A stretch of DNA of 40,050 bases, taken from assembly GCA_046081125.1 (NCBI GenBank), contig JBJTVH010000080.1, forward strand, positions 1 to 40,050. The letters are read 5' to 3'. Shown here piece after piece: positions 15,316 through 22,978 of this stretch (its first letter is position 1; every line of letters begins with the position of its first letter). Below the pieces are notes generated by a model. That model ran no database searches and was not told the DNA's origin. It worked only from the letters and a program-made list of their open reading frames with translations. Made by a program: the position numbers and the translations under genes. This DNA comes from JBEIFW01 sp046081125 (GTDB lineage Bacteria > Actinomycetota > Acidimicrobiia > Acidimicrobiales > Ilumatobacteraceae).

Positions 15316-16182
15316 ATGTCGAACCCAGCACGTGGCACGAACCCAGCGCAGCGTCCGCTTCCGGCGTGGGTCCGGCCCGAGGACCTTCCCGAGGCGGCCC
15401 AACGAGGCGCACTGCGCCGCCGTTGGCCGTTCGTGCTCCTGGTGGTTGCGATCACGGCGGGGGCCGCCGGTTCCGCCGTGTGGTTCACCCGGAGCGAGGA
15501 CGCCGTACCGGCGGCGACGAGCCTGAGCACGGCGCCGGGGACCACCTCGCCCGGGACCACCTCGCCCGGGACCACCGCCGGCGCGACGATCACGACGCTG
15601 ACCGCGCCGGTCACCACGCCGGCGCCCCCTCGGCAGGCCGTGACGGCGACCCCGGCCGATCCGGCCCAGCCGGTCGCCTCGCGCGAGTTCCGCTTCGACG
15701 GGACGCTGTCGTTCACCGGCGCCGTCGGCGATCAGGCCGCCGCCGAGGCCGTGATGGCGACGCTCGCCAACGCCCTCGGCTCGGCCCGGGTGTCGGCCCG
15801 GTTGATCGTCGACGATCGCTCCCGTGCCACCGAAGTGCCGGTGCGGGCGCCGACGGTCGCCACCTACGTGGGGGGCACGACGACGTTCACCGAGGGATTC
15901 CTGCAGTTGCTCGACGTCGTGTCCCAGGTGATGCGGGTGGTCCCGGGCTCGTCGTTGACGCTCACCGGCTTCAGTGACGACCAGGGCGTGTTCGAGGACA
16001 ACCTGGCGACGTCTCGGCGGCGTGCCGAGGCGGTGGCCACCCTGCTCGTTGGTCGGGGGGTCGAGCGGAGCCGGATCCGGATCGTGGCCAAGGGCCCGGC
16101 GGAGCCGATCGCATCGAACGCCACCGAGGCTGGGAGGTTCCGGAACCGGCGCGTCGAGGTGTCGCTCGCCGGGGTCCTGTGA
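15316..16182 (+). CDS. Membrane-anchored OmpA-domain protein
   Basis: 288-aa protein: ~37 cytosolic residues, one membrane segment (about 38-56, FVLLVVAITAGAAGSAVWF), an extracytoplasmic Thr/Pro/Ser linker of about 50 residues containing PGTTS repeats, then a C-terminal OmpA/MotB-type domain. The domain's end, SNATEAGRFRNRRVEV, matches the peptidoglycan-binding helix and strand of OmpA proteins, and LTGFSDDQG fits the TGHTD-type strand. A periplasmic-type BON/OmpA arrangement like mycobacterial ArfA is a possible parallel. It should tether the membrane to the wall. It is divergent from the PilM-like/EssC-like operon across 79 bp. A GGGGCAAGGGG purine run just before the ATG may serve as ribosome site. 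Confidence 0.82.
   Translation: MSNPARGTNPAQRPLPAWVRPEDLPEAAQRGALRRRWPFVLLVVAITAGAAGSAVWFTRSEDAVPAATSLSTAPGTTSPGTTSPGTTAGATITTLTAPVTTPAPPRQAVTATPADPAQPVASREFRFDGTLSFTGAVGDQAAAEAVMATLANALGSARVSARLIVDDRSRATEVPVRAPTVATYVGGTTTFTEGFLQLLDVVSQVMRVVPGSSLTLTGFSDDQGVFEDNLATSRRRAEAVATLLVGRGVERSRIRIVAKGPAEPIASNATEAGRFRNRRVEVSLAGVL
15534..15578 (+). repeat. Three tandem 15-bp units in the OmpA-protein linker
   Basis: Three near-identical 15-bp units (GCCCGGGACCACCTC type) in frame, encoding repeats of PGTTS. Copy number could vary between strains and change the length of the wall-spanning linker. Confidence 0.8.
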
Positions 16183-16959
16183 TCAGCGGCCCGTGAACAC
16201 GGCCTTGCCCGGGCCGGTCTCGAGGAAGCTGCGCACGCCGATCTGGCTGTCCTCGGTGCGGAACACCTCGGTGAAGGCCCGGCGTTCACGGAGCAGGCCG
16301 TCGGCCAAGGACGTCGACAACCCGTCGTCGATCGCTCGCTTGCACAGGGCTTGGGCCTGAATGGCCCCGCGCGCCACCTCGGCGGCAAGCGCGAGCGCCC
16401 GGTCGTGGAGTTGCTCGTGGGGCACGACCTCGTCGGCGAGGCCGATGCGCAGCGCCTCCTCGGCGCGGACCTGACGACCCGTGATGCACAGTTCCTTGGC
16501 CCGAGCCGGCCCGACGAGCCGGGCCAGCCGCTGGGTGCCGCCGCCCCCGGGGATGATGCCGAGCAGGATCTCCGGCTGGCCGAACACCGCTTTGTCGCTC
16601 GCGATCCGGTAGTCGCACGCCATCGCCAGCTCGCAGCCGCCGCCGAGGGCGTACCCGGCGACGGCGGCGATCGTGAACCGGGGCAGCGCTGCGAGGGCGT
16701 CCATCACCTCGTGGAACCCGGCGCCGATCCGTTCGGCTTCCACGGCGCCGCCGAATTCGGCGATGTCGGCACCGGCCGCGAAGATCCGCTCGCCCCCGGT
16801 GACGACGACGGCGCCGGGCAGGTCGGCGGCCAGGTCGGCGACCGCCGCGTGGATCGCCGCTCGCATGGCGCCGGACAGCGCGTTGACCTTGGGGTTGTCG
16901 AGGCGGAGGACCGCCACCGCATCCGCTCGACGTTCGAGGTGCACCAACGGATCGCTCAT
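16183..16959 (-). CDS. Enoyl-CoA hydratase
   Basis: 258-aa crotonase with a complete hydratase active site: IFAAGADIAEFG and GYALGGGCELAMACD form the oxyanion hole, FGQPEILLG carries the first catalytic Glu and RAKELCITG the second. It would hydrate trans-2-enoyl-CoA in beta-oxidation. ATG 16959 is chosen by homology and by TACGGT seven nt upstream; an alternative upstream extension of 13 residues has no family similarity. It abuts the convergent OmpA-domain gene with no spacer. MeaB lies upstream on the same strand, 243 bp away with its own promoter region between, so an operon is unlikely. Confidence 0.92.
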   Translation of the reverse strand: MSDPLVHLERRADAVAVLRLDNPKVNALSGAMRAAIHAAVADLAADLPGAVVVTGGERIFAAGADIAEFGGAVEAERIGAGFHEVMDALAALPRFTIAAVAGYALGGGCELAMACDYRIASDKAVFGQPEILLGIIPGGGGTQRLARLVGPARAKELCITGRQVRAEEALRIGLADEVVPHEQLHDRALALAAEVARGAIQAQALCKRAIDDGLSTSLADGLLRERRAFTEVFRTEDSQIGVRSFLETGPGKAVFTGR

Positions 16960-16966
16960 GCGGCAA

Positions 16967-16972
16967 ACCGTA
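16967..16972 (-). promoter_or_regulatory. Putative leaderless -10 hexamer (TACGGT) for the enoyl-CoA hydratase
   Basis: TACGGT ends 7 nt before ATG 16959. A second, leadered promoter candidate for the same gene lies at 17101-17128. Confidence 0.42.
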
Positions 16973-17049
16973 GGGGCTCGGACGCCAGCGCACCGCATGC
17001 ACTCGCTCCCGGCTCACCGTAGCGACGGGTTCGACGGTGCAAATGAGAT

Positions 17050-17093
17050 GCCGGCCCGGCTGCGGCGGGATGGTGGGGTGCAGCCGGACCGGC
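17050..17093. repeat. 14-bp inverted repeat upstream of the enoyl-CoA hydratase
   Basis: Arms 17050-17063 and 17080-17093 (GCCGGCCCGGCTGC and its complement with one mismatch) around a 16-nt loop. It follows the -10 of the distal promoter candidate immediately, so it would be the first structure in that transcript. There is no U-run, so it is not an obvious terminator for either strand. Confidence 0.6.
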
Positions 17094-17100
17094 GTAAGAC

Positions 17101-17128
17101 ATCCTAACCAAATGTTTTGAATTGTCCA
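17101..17128 (-). promoter_or_regulatory. Sigma70-like promoter candidate for the enoyl-CoA hydratase
   Basis: On the minus strand TGGACA (17123-17128) and TAGGAT (17101-17106) are separated by 16 bp, in the most A+T-rich patch nearby. The inverted pair AACCAA (17106-17111) and TTGGTT (17141-17146) brackets it and could be an operator. The start codon is about 140 nt downstream. Confidence 0.5.
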
Positions 17129-17202
17129 CCAAAAAAGCAGTTGGTTCCTCCGCAATTTTCGCGGCGGGGTGATCGGCCGGATCCCTCCGGCGTTCCGGCT
17201 GG

Positions 17203-18159
17203 TCAGGCGCCGACGCCGGCGAGCATCCGGTCGGCCGCGGTCCACGGGTCGACCATCCGGTCGAGCACCTCTACCTGGAGCTGGTCCCAGCGCTCCCCAG
17301 TGCACAGCTCCCGGGCTCGCCGTTCGAGGCGCCGGGCGACGATCTCCCGGAGCTCCTCGCGCAGGCGTTGCTCGCGGCGACGGGCCAGCAGGCCCGCCCC
17401 GGCCGCGAAGGCACGGTGGCGCTCGACCGCGTCCCACAGCTCGGGAACACCGTCACCGGACTGGGCGACCGTGGCCACGATCGGTGGCCGCCAGTCGTCG
17501 AGTTCCGACAGGTCCAGCATCAGCTCGAGGTCACGCCGGGTTTCCTCTACCCCCTTGCGATCCGCCTTGTTGATGACGAACACGTCGGCGATCTCCATGA
17601 GGCCGGCCTTGTTGGCCTGCACCGAGTCGCCCCACCCGGGGTTGACGACGACGACGGTCGTGTCGGCCTTGCCGGCGATCTCCACCTCGACCTGCCCGAC
17701 GCCGACGGTCTCGACGAGCACCCACTCCTTGCCCACGGCGTCGAGCAGGCGGATCGCCTCGGGGGTGGCCAACGACAGCCCGCCGAGATGACCGCGGGTG
17801 GCCATCGACCGGATGAACACCCCGGGGTCGGTGGCGTGGTCCTGCATGCGGACCCGGTCCCCGAGGATGGCGCCACCGGAGAACGGCGACGACGGGTCGA
17901 TGGCGAGCACCGAGACCTCGAGCTGGCGAGACCGCAGGTGGCCGATCAGCGCCGAGGTCAACGTGGACTTCCCGGCCCCGGGGGCGCCGGTCAGCCCGAC
18001 GGTGTACGCCCGGCCGCCGAGCGGGTAGGCGAGGCGGGACACGACTCGGGCCTCGTCGCCCCCGCGCTCGACGAACGACAGCAGGCGGGCGAGCGCCGCG
18101 CGGTCGCCCTCGCGAGCCCGGTCGAGCAGCGTGCCGGGATCGCTGGCGCGCAGCGCCAT
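17203..18159 (-). CDS. meaB: Methylmalonyl-CoA mutase-associated GTPase MeaB
   Basis: 318-aa G3E-family P-loop GTPase that protects and reloads adenosylcobalamin on methylmalonyl-CoA mutase. Visible are Walker A GAPGAGKST (about 57-65), VLAIDPSSPFSGGAILGDRVRM, the MeaB-specific RSMATRGHLGG, the switch/Walker B segment VETVGVGQ, and the base-specificity motif NKAD. The C-terminal helical extension is present. Earlier annotations call this family ArgK, a name now considered wrong. The mutase itself is not in the window. The ATG overlaps the stop of the upstream NifU-type gene by one base (TGATG), so both are co-translated. Confidence 0.95.
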   Translation of the reverse strand: MALRASDPGTLLDRAREGDRAALARLLSFVERGGDEARVVSRLAYPLGGRAYTVGLTGAPGAGKSTLTSALIGHLRSRQLEVSVLAIDPSSPFSGGAILGDRVRMQDHATDPGVFIRSMATRGHLGGLSLATPEAIRLLDAVGKEWVLVETVGVGQVEVEIAGKADTTVVVVNPGWGDSVQANKAGLMEIADVFVINKADRKGVEETRRDLELMLDLSELDDWRPPIVATVAQSGDGVPELWDAVERHRAFAAGAGLLARRREQRLREELREIVARRLERRARELCTGERWDQLQVEVLDRMVDPWTAADRMLAGVGA

Positions 18160-18383
18160 CAGACCGCGACCACTTCGGTGACGCCCTCGACCCGGTCCCG
18201 CATGATGCGTTCGATGCCGGCCTTCAGCGTGGCTCCGGAGGCCGGGCAGGTTCCGCAGGCACCGACGAGCGAGACGGTGACGACGCCGGTGGCCTCGTCG
18301 ACGTCGCGGAGGAAGATGTCACCGCCGTCGGCCTGCAGCGCCGGACGGATCACCTCGATCGTCTCCTCCACCTGCTGTCGCAC
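18159..18383 (-). CDS. NifU C-terminal-type Fe-S cluster scaffold protein
   Basis: 74-aa protein consisting only of the NifU/Nfu domain: EVIRPALQADGGDIFL at the N-terminus and GACGTCPAS with the cluster-binding CxxC. It assembles or carries 4Fe-4S clusters. The frame stays open upstream, but GTG 18383 has an AAAGGAG Shine-Dalgarno sequence 6 nt before it and the domain starts right there. The stop overlaps the meaB start by one base. Cooperation with MeaB is not known; the pairing may just be operon sharing. Confidence 0.9.
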   Translation of the reverse strand: MRQQVEETIEVIRPALQADGGDIFLRDVDEATGVVTVSLVGACGTCPASGATLKAGIERIMRDRVEGVTEVVAV

Positions 18384-18437
18384 GCCTCGCTCCTTTGCGC
18401 CCCGACGGGCGAGTCGTGAGTCTCGCCTGTGGACTCC

Positions 18438-18443
18438 TAGCGT
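18438..18443 (+). promoter_or_regulatory. Putative leaderless -10 hexamer (TAGCGT) for the small membrane protein
   Basis: TAGCGT ends 8 nt before ATG 18452; no Shine-Dalgarno sequence is visible. Confidence 0.42.
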
Positions 18444-18451
18444 TTCCACCC

Positions 18452-18634
18452 ATGACAACACCGGTGCTCGCAGGCGGTGTTCCCGTCCTGGCTCACCAGG
18501 GTGGCTGGGACGAGGCCCTGCTGGTCGTGGTACCGCTCCTGGTCCTCGCCTCCCTGCTGGTCCTGGCCAAGCGGCGGGCCCGGCGGTGGCGGGAACGCAC
18601 GTCCGGCCGCGCCGACCCCCACGCGCAGGGGTGA
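18452..18634 (+). CDS. Small single-pass membrane protein
   Basis: 60-aa protein: a ~20-residue N-terminal part with GGWDE, one hydrophobic helix (about 22-40, ALLVVVPLLVLASLLVLA), then a strongly basic cytosolic tail (KRRARRWRER). Short proteins of this layout occur in actinobacteria, but I cannot name a function. ATG 18452 is supported by the TAGCGT hexamer; homology-free codons further upstream were ignored. It lies 22 bp from the convergent murA end. Confidence 0.65.
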   Translation: MTTPVLAGGVPVLAHQGGWDEALLVVVPLLVLASLLVLAKRRARRWRERTSGRADPHAQG

Positions 18635-18656
18635 GCGCCGTCGGCGTCGCGTCCCG

Positions 18657-19973
18657 TCAGCGCCGCGTCACGTCGGCGCCGAGCGAGGCGAGCTTGCCGG
18701 TGAGGTCCTCGTACCCGCGGTCGATGTGGTGGCAGTCGTGGACGACGGTGGTGCCCTGGGCCGCCAACCCGGCGACGACGAGGCAGGCCCCGGCCCGGAT
18801 GTCGTGGCTGCGCACGTGGGTACCGGCGAGCAACGGCACGCCCCGCACGACGGCGTGGTGCTCGTCGGTGCGGATGTCGGCCCCGAGCCGCAGGAGCTCC
18901 TCGACGTAGCGGAACCGGCCGGCGTAGAGGTTCTCGGTGACGATCCCGACCCCGTCGGCCACGGCCAGCAGCGTGATCAGCAGGGGCTTGTAGTCCGTCG
19001 CGATGCCGGGATACGGAAGGGTGGCCACGTCCACGGCGCGCAGGCGCCGCGGCCCGACGATCCGCAGCCCGGCGCCGGCTCCGAGTTCGTCGACGCCGAC
19101 CCCCATTGCGGCGAACTTCTCGAGCAGGAGCGCCATGTGGTCGGCCCGGGCGTTGCGCAGCACGACATCGCCACCCGTGACCGCCGCGGCGGCGGCGTAG
19201 GTGGCGGCCTCGAGCCGGTCGGGCACGACGGTGTGGCACGCCGGTCGCAGGCGCTCGAGCGGCACGCCGGTGATCCGCAGCGTCGAGGTGTCGATCCCGT
19301 CGATCCGGGCGCCCATCGCGACCAGGAACCGGCACAGGTCGCCGATCTCGGGCTCGCGCGCTGCGTTGTCGATCACGGTGGTGCCCGCAGCGCCCACGGC
19401 GGCGAGCAGGATGTTCTCGGTCGCGCCGACGCTCGGGAAGTCGAGCGCGATCTCGGCGCCGTGCAGGCCGGCGGGCGCCGTGGCCTCGAGCGCATCCTCG
19501 CCGAGCGTGATCCGGGCCCCGAGCGATTCGAGGCCGCGCAGATGCAGATCGATCGGGCGGCCACCGAAGTCGTCGCCACCGGGGAGGCGCACCGAGGCCC
19601 GACCGCAGGTTGCGAGCAGCGGTCCGAGCAGGACGATCGAGGCCCGGATCCGCTCGACGAGGGCGCCGGGCGGATCGGAGCGGACGATGGCGGGCCGGTG
19701 GATGCGCATCCGGCCGGGAGCCCGCTCCACGGTGAGCCCGAGGGCCGTGAGCAGTTCGGCCATCGTGTCGACGTCGCCGATGGCGGGCGCGCCGTGCAGG
19801 TCGGTCGTCCCCTCGACGAGCACGGCTGCGGCCATGAGCTTGAGCACCGAGTTCTTGGCCCCGGCGATGCGGACCTCACCCCGGAGCGGCGCGCTGCGCC
19901 GCACGACGATCGCAGCATCGGCGATCGTGTCGGGCGTCGGGGCGTTCACGGTGAGGGACACGAGGCCGCCCAT
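18657..19973 (-). CDS. murA: UDP-N-acetylglucosamine 1-carboxyvinyltransferase, Asp-type active site
   Basis: 438-aa EPSP-synthase-fold enzyme making the first committed step of peptidoglycan synthesis in the cytosol. The KN pair is in GAKNSVLK (Lys40, Asn41), and IDNAAREPEI, PDRLEAATY and HIDRGYEDL are conserved. In the catalytic loop, E. coli LPGGC (Cys115) reads LPGGD here: Asp134 (codon 19572-19574) replaces the cysteine that fosfomycin alkylates. The same change in mycobacteria gives intrinsic fosfomycin resistance while keeping activity. The ATG at 19973 is 35 bp from the divergent MFS gene and has no clear Shine-Dalgarno or TANNNT element; a GTG four codons in is an alternative start. 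Confidence 0.95.
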   Translation of the reverse strand: MGGLVSLTVNAPTPDTIADAAIVVRRSAPLRGEVRIAGAKNSVLKLMAAAVLVEGTTDLHGAPAIGDVDTMAELLTALGLTVERAPGRMRIHRPAIVRSDPPGALVERIRASIVLLGPLLATCGRASVRLPGGDDFGGRPIDLHLRGLESLGARITLGEDALEATAPAGLHGAEIALDFPSVGATENILLAAVGAAGTTVIDNAAREPEIGDLCRFLVAMGARIDGIDTSTLRITGVPLERLRPACHTVVPDRLEAATYAAAAAVTGGDVVLRNARADHMALLLEKFAAMGVGVDELGAGAGLRIVGPRRLRAVDVATLPYPGIATDYKPLLITLLAVADGVGIVTENLYAGRFRYVEELLRLGADIRTDEHHAVVRGVPLLAGTHVRSHDIRAGACLVVAGLAAQGTTVVHDCHHIDRGYEDLTGKLASLGADVTRR

Positions 19974-19994
19974 TGTTGCCGACGCAGCCTCGGA

Positions 19995-20000
19995 TACGGT
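19995..20000 (+). promoter_or_regulatory. Putative leaderless -10 hexamer (TACGGT) for the MFS gene
   Basis: TACGGT ends 8 nt before ATG 20009 in the 35-bp divergent gap with murA. Confidence 0.45.
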
Positions 20001-20008
20001 GCCCGGCG

Positions 20009-21508
20009 ATGCCGCGACTGACGTCGAGCTTCGACGCGGACGATCCGGTGGCGGCCCGGCTGTGGGTGGCCCGGGACGATCTCGTCGCCGAGGAGCCGGC
20101 CGGTGACGGGGTGTTCGTGGGGCGCGACGGCCCGGTGCGCGCCTACCGGCGTACCGTCGAACGGTCCTCGGACGGCCGGATCGTGTCCACCGTGACGTAT
20201 CGGCTGGCGATCCCGTGGTTCGGATGGGTGTTCGCGCTGCCGTTGCGGCGGGCGCTGCGCCGGCCGCCGCTGCCCGACGGTCGCCGGCCGTGGTGGGCCG
20301 CTCGGGACCGTCTCGACGGCCGGCAGGTCCAGGTGCTGGGCCTGCTCGCGGCCGCGGCGGTGGTCGGCGGGTACGTGAACACGCTGTTCACCCAGACCGC
20401 CGCCCTCGCCGCCGAGGAGTTCGACGTCGGGGAAGCGGCGCAGGGGGTCGCCGGGACCGTCGTGCGGGCCGGGATCGTGCTGGTGTTGCCGCTGTTGTTC
20501 CTCGCCGACCGGGTCGGCCGGCGGCGGGTGGCGCTCGGCTGCGCGTTCGCTGCGCCGGTGCCGACGGCGCTGGGCGCGCTCGCACCGTCGTTCTGGGTGC
20601 TCACCGCGACCCAGACGGTCAGCCGCCCGCTCGGGCTCGCGCTCGACGTGCTGATCGCCGTGATGGCGGCCGAGGAGATGCCGCGCGACAGTCGGGCCTA
20701 CGCGGTGTCGCTGCTGTCGATGTCGACCGGGCTCGGGGCCGGGATGGCCGTCGCCGCCCTGCCGTTGGGCGACCTCGGGGTGGGTGGTTGGCGGCTGGTG
20801 TACGTGCTCGCGCTCGTGCTGCTCGTCGTGGTCGCCGACCTCGCCCGACGCCTGCCCGAGACCACCCGGTTCGTGGCGACGGAACGCGCGCCGCGCTCGC
20901 CGATCGACCGGCGCCGGTTGCTCTTCCTTGCGTCGACTGCGTTCCTCGGCAACCTGTTCGTGGCGCCGGCGTCGTTCTTCCAGAACCGCTACCTGCAGGA
21001 CGTGCGGGGGTTCTCGGCCGGCATGGTCTCGCTGTTCACCCTTGCGACGGGCACGCCGGCTGGCCTCGGCGTGATCGCCGGGGGCCGTCTCGCCGACACC
21101 TGGGGCCGGCGGATCGTCGGGGTGATCGGCATCACCGGGGGCGTCAGCCTCCTGGTCACGTCGTTCTTCGTCGACGGCTGGCTGATGTGGGTGAGCGCCG
21201 CGGCGGCCGGGGTGTTCGGTGGGATCGCCGTGCCGTCGCTGACGGTGTACCGGGCGGAGCTGTTCCCGACCACGGCCCGCAGCGGCGGGGGTGGATTGGT
21301 GACGGCATCGGCCCTCCTCGGCGGGGGCATCGGCCTGCTCGGCGTCGGCGCCCTCGTCGACGCCGGCTCGGGCTACGGACCGGCGATCGGCGCGACCGCG
21401 ATCGGGCAGGCGTTCGTGATCCTGTTGCTGCTCACCCGATTCCCCGAGACCGCCCACCGCGAACTCGAGGAGTTGAACCCGGGCCGAGCGCCGTCGCCGC
21501 CGTCCTGA
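20009..21508 (+). CDS. MFS transporter with N-terminal soluble extension
   Basis: 499-aa protein. The first ~85 residues are soluble and end in YRLAIPWFGWVFALPLRRAL, an amphipathic-looking segment; they are followed by about 12 membrane helices. MFS signatures are visible: LADRVGRRRVALG after helix 2 and LADTWGRRIVG in the second half, plus LPETTRF and RAELFPTTAR typical of sugar/proton-type members. It should be a proton-driven importer or exporter; the substrate is unknown. The start ATG 20009 is supported by TACGGT eight nt upstream. It is divergent from murA and followed after 78 bp by a cation-exchanger remnant. Confidence 0.88.
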   Translation: MPRLTSSFDADDPVAARLWVARDDLVAEEPAGDGVFVGRDGPVRAYRRTVERSSDGRIVSTVTYRLAIPWFGWVFALPLRRALRRPPLPDGRRPWWAARDRLDGRQVQVLGLLAAAAVVGGYVNTLFTQTAALAAEEFDVGEAAQGVAGTVVRAGIVLVLPLLFLADRVGRRRVALGCAFAAPVPTALGALAPSFWVLTATQTVSRPLGLALDVLIAVMAAEEMPRDSRAYAVSLLSMSTGLGAGMAVAALPLGDLGVGGWRLVYVLALVLLVVVADLARRLPETTRFVATERAPRSPIDRRRLLFLASTAFLGNLFVAPASFFQNRYLQDVRGFSAGMVSLFTLATGTPAGLGVIAGGRLADTWGRRIVGVIGITGGVSLLVTSFFVDGWLMWVSAAAAGVFGGIAVPSLTVYRAELFPTTARSGGGGLVTASALLGGGIGLLGVGALVDAGSGYGPAIGATAIGQAFVILLLLTRFPETAHRELEELNPGRAPSPPS

Positions 21509-21586
21509 CGGGACGGGGTGCCGGTCGGTACGCTTGGATCGGCGTGCCGGGAAGCCGGGTCGGCGGAGCTCTTGGAGGCGCGTCCG

Positions 21587-21931
21587 TTGTCGGTGATCGT
21601 TCTGTCGGTGCTGCTGGTCGTCGGCGTGGTGGTGGCCGCTGGCTGGGGCGACAGCGCGGTCGCGCTCGGTGACGCGACGGGGTCGAACCTCGTCATCCTC
21701 GGGGTGATCCTCGGGACCGTCGTGCTCGTGCTCACGGTCGGGGCCGCTCGGGACGAGGTCCGTCGAGATCTGGTCGCCGCCCTGAGCGTCCTGGTGGTCG
21801 TGCCGTCCCTGAGCGCCGACGGCGTCCTCGGACGGGTCGACGCGGTGGTGCTGTTCGCGGGGTTCGGGGTGTGGATCGCTGCGACGATCCGCAGCCTGCG
21901 CAACCGGCGTGCCGACGGCCGCGTCCGGTAG
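21587..21931 (+). CDS. N-terminal part of a CaCA-type cation exchanger, first alpha-repeat truncated
   Basis: 114-aa membrane protein. GDSAVALGDATGSNLVILGVILG matches the GSN half of the first alpha-repeat of Na+/Ca2+ exchangers (YrbG-like), and the rest (RRDLVAALSVLVV...GRVDAVVLFAGF) matches the helices that follow. The preceding ~45 residues of the repeat, including the essential TSxPE motif, are missing; the join is near AAGWGD. TTG 21587 is chosen because GGAGG lies 8 nt upstream. The second half of the exchanger follows 26 bp later in another frame. This may be a decaying gene or one half of a split transporter. Confidence 0.6.
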   Translation: MSVIVLSVLLVVGVVVAAGWGDSAVALGDATGSNLVILGVILGTVVLVLTVGAARDEVRRDLVAALSVLVVVPSLSADGVLGRVDAVVLFAGFGVWIAATIRSLRNRRADGRVR

Positions 21932-21957
21932 CCGACGATGGCGGAGCGGGCCCCAGG

Positions 21958-22401
21958 GTGGGGGCGCGCACGATCGTCGCGCTCGGCGCAGGGCTTGCGC
22001 TCCTGGCCCTCGGTGCGCAGGCCGTCGTGCATGGCGCCGCCGGGATCGGCGAATGGCTGGGGTGGGACGAGTTCGTGATCGGCGTGGTGATCGTCGCGGT
22101 CGCCACGTCGACGCCGGAATTCGCCACCGCCGTCGTCGCGGTACGTCGCGGTCACGCCGATCTCGGCGTCGGAGCGATGGTGGGGTCGAACGTGTTCAAC
22201 ATGTCGGTCGTCGTCGGTTCCGCCGGTCTCCTCGCGCCGATGGTGGTCCCGGTCCGCTCGACGGTGCTGGCGCTCCCGTTCGCTGCGATGGCGACGGTGC
22301 TGGCGTGGCCGACCCGGTCGGAGCGGATCCCGCGGTGGCGGGGTGCCGCGCTCCTCGCGGTCTACGCCGCCCACCTCGCCCTGGTGTTGGTCACACGTTG
22401 A
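21958..22401 (+). CDS. C-terminal half of a CaCA-type cation exchanger
   Basis: 147-aa membrane protein holding an intact second alpha-repeat: GWDEFVIGVVIVAVATSTPEFATAV (ion-binding STPE) and GAMVGSNVFNMSVVVG (GSNxFN), then three further helices. Such repeats form the ion pathway of Ca2+/H+ or Na+/Ca2+ exchangers only when paired with a first repeat. GTG 21958 with GGAG 11 nt upstream is the best start; the frame differs from the upstream half. Its last 11 bp overlap the convergent alpha/beta hydrolase. A half-size homodimeric exchanger is possible, a frameshifted pseudogene equally so. Confidence 0.65.
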   Translation: MGARTIVALGAGLALLALGAQAVVHGAAGIGEWLGWDEFVIGVVIVAVATSTPEFATAVVAVRRGHADLGVGAMVGSNVFNMSVVVGSAGLLAPMVVPVRSTVLALPFAAMATVLAWPTRSERIPRWRGAALLAVYAAHLALVLVTR

Positions 22402-22978
22402 GGGCGGCGCACCAGTCGACGACGGCCTGTGCCACCCGGGCGTCGGCCCCGGCGAGGTCGTGACGGCCCCCGTCGATCCAGACGTGGGTGACCGGCCCGG
22501 GGATCGTTGCGGTCCAGGTCGTCAGCTCGTCGGGTGTGGCGAACGGGTCCCGGGTGCCGTGGACGAACAGGCAGGGCGCCGTCAGCCGGGGCAGGTGATC
22601 GATCCGCAACCGTTCGGGGCGTCCTGGGGGATGCAACGGGTAGCCGATCAGCACCAGGCCTGCGGCGGGGAACCCCTCGGCGACGACCATCGAGCACATC
22701 CGCCCACCCATCGAGCGGCCGCCGAGCACCAGACGGTCCGTCCCGAACCCGAGCTCGGCGGCGAAGGCGGTCGCCGATTCCCGGACGCAGGCGAGCAACA
22801 CCGGGGCCCGGTCCGGTGCCCGGCGTCCGGCGCGGCGGTAGGGAAAGTCCACCCGGGCGGTCGGTATCGGTGCCACCGCGGCCGCGATCGCCCGCAGGGC
22901 CGGGTGGTCGGCGTCGGAGCCGGCGCCGGGGAACAGGACCATCCCCGCCGGGCCGCTTGGCTCCCGCCGGGCTCTCAC
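22391..22978 (-). CDS. Alpha/beta hydrolase, dienelactone hydrolase-like
   Basis: 195-aa compact hydrolase lacking a lid domain. The N-terminal VLFPGAGSDADHP provides the oxyanion region, GGRSMGGRM the nucleophile serine, HGTRDPF the acid and GGRHDL the histidine. This order matches the small KANL3/Tex30-like bacterial alpha/beta hydrolases. Substrate unknown. Its GTG start overlaps the stop of the J-domain gene by 4 bp (GTGA), so the two are coupled. Confidence 0.88.
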   Translation of the reverse strand: MRARREPSGPAGMVLFPGAGSDADHPALRAIAAAVAPIPTARVDFPYRRAGRRAPDRAPVLLACVRESATAFAAELGFGTDRLVLGGRSMGGRMCSMVVAEGFPAAGLVLIGYPLHPPGRPERLRIDHLPRLTAPCLFVHGTRDPFATPDELTTWTATIPGPVTHVWIDGGRHDLAGADARVAQAVVDWCAALNV

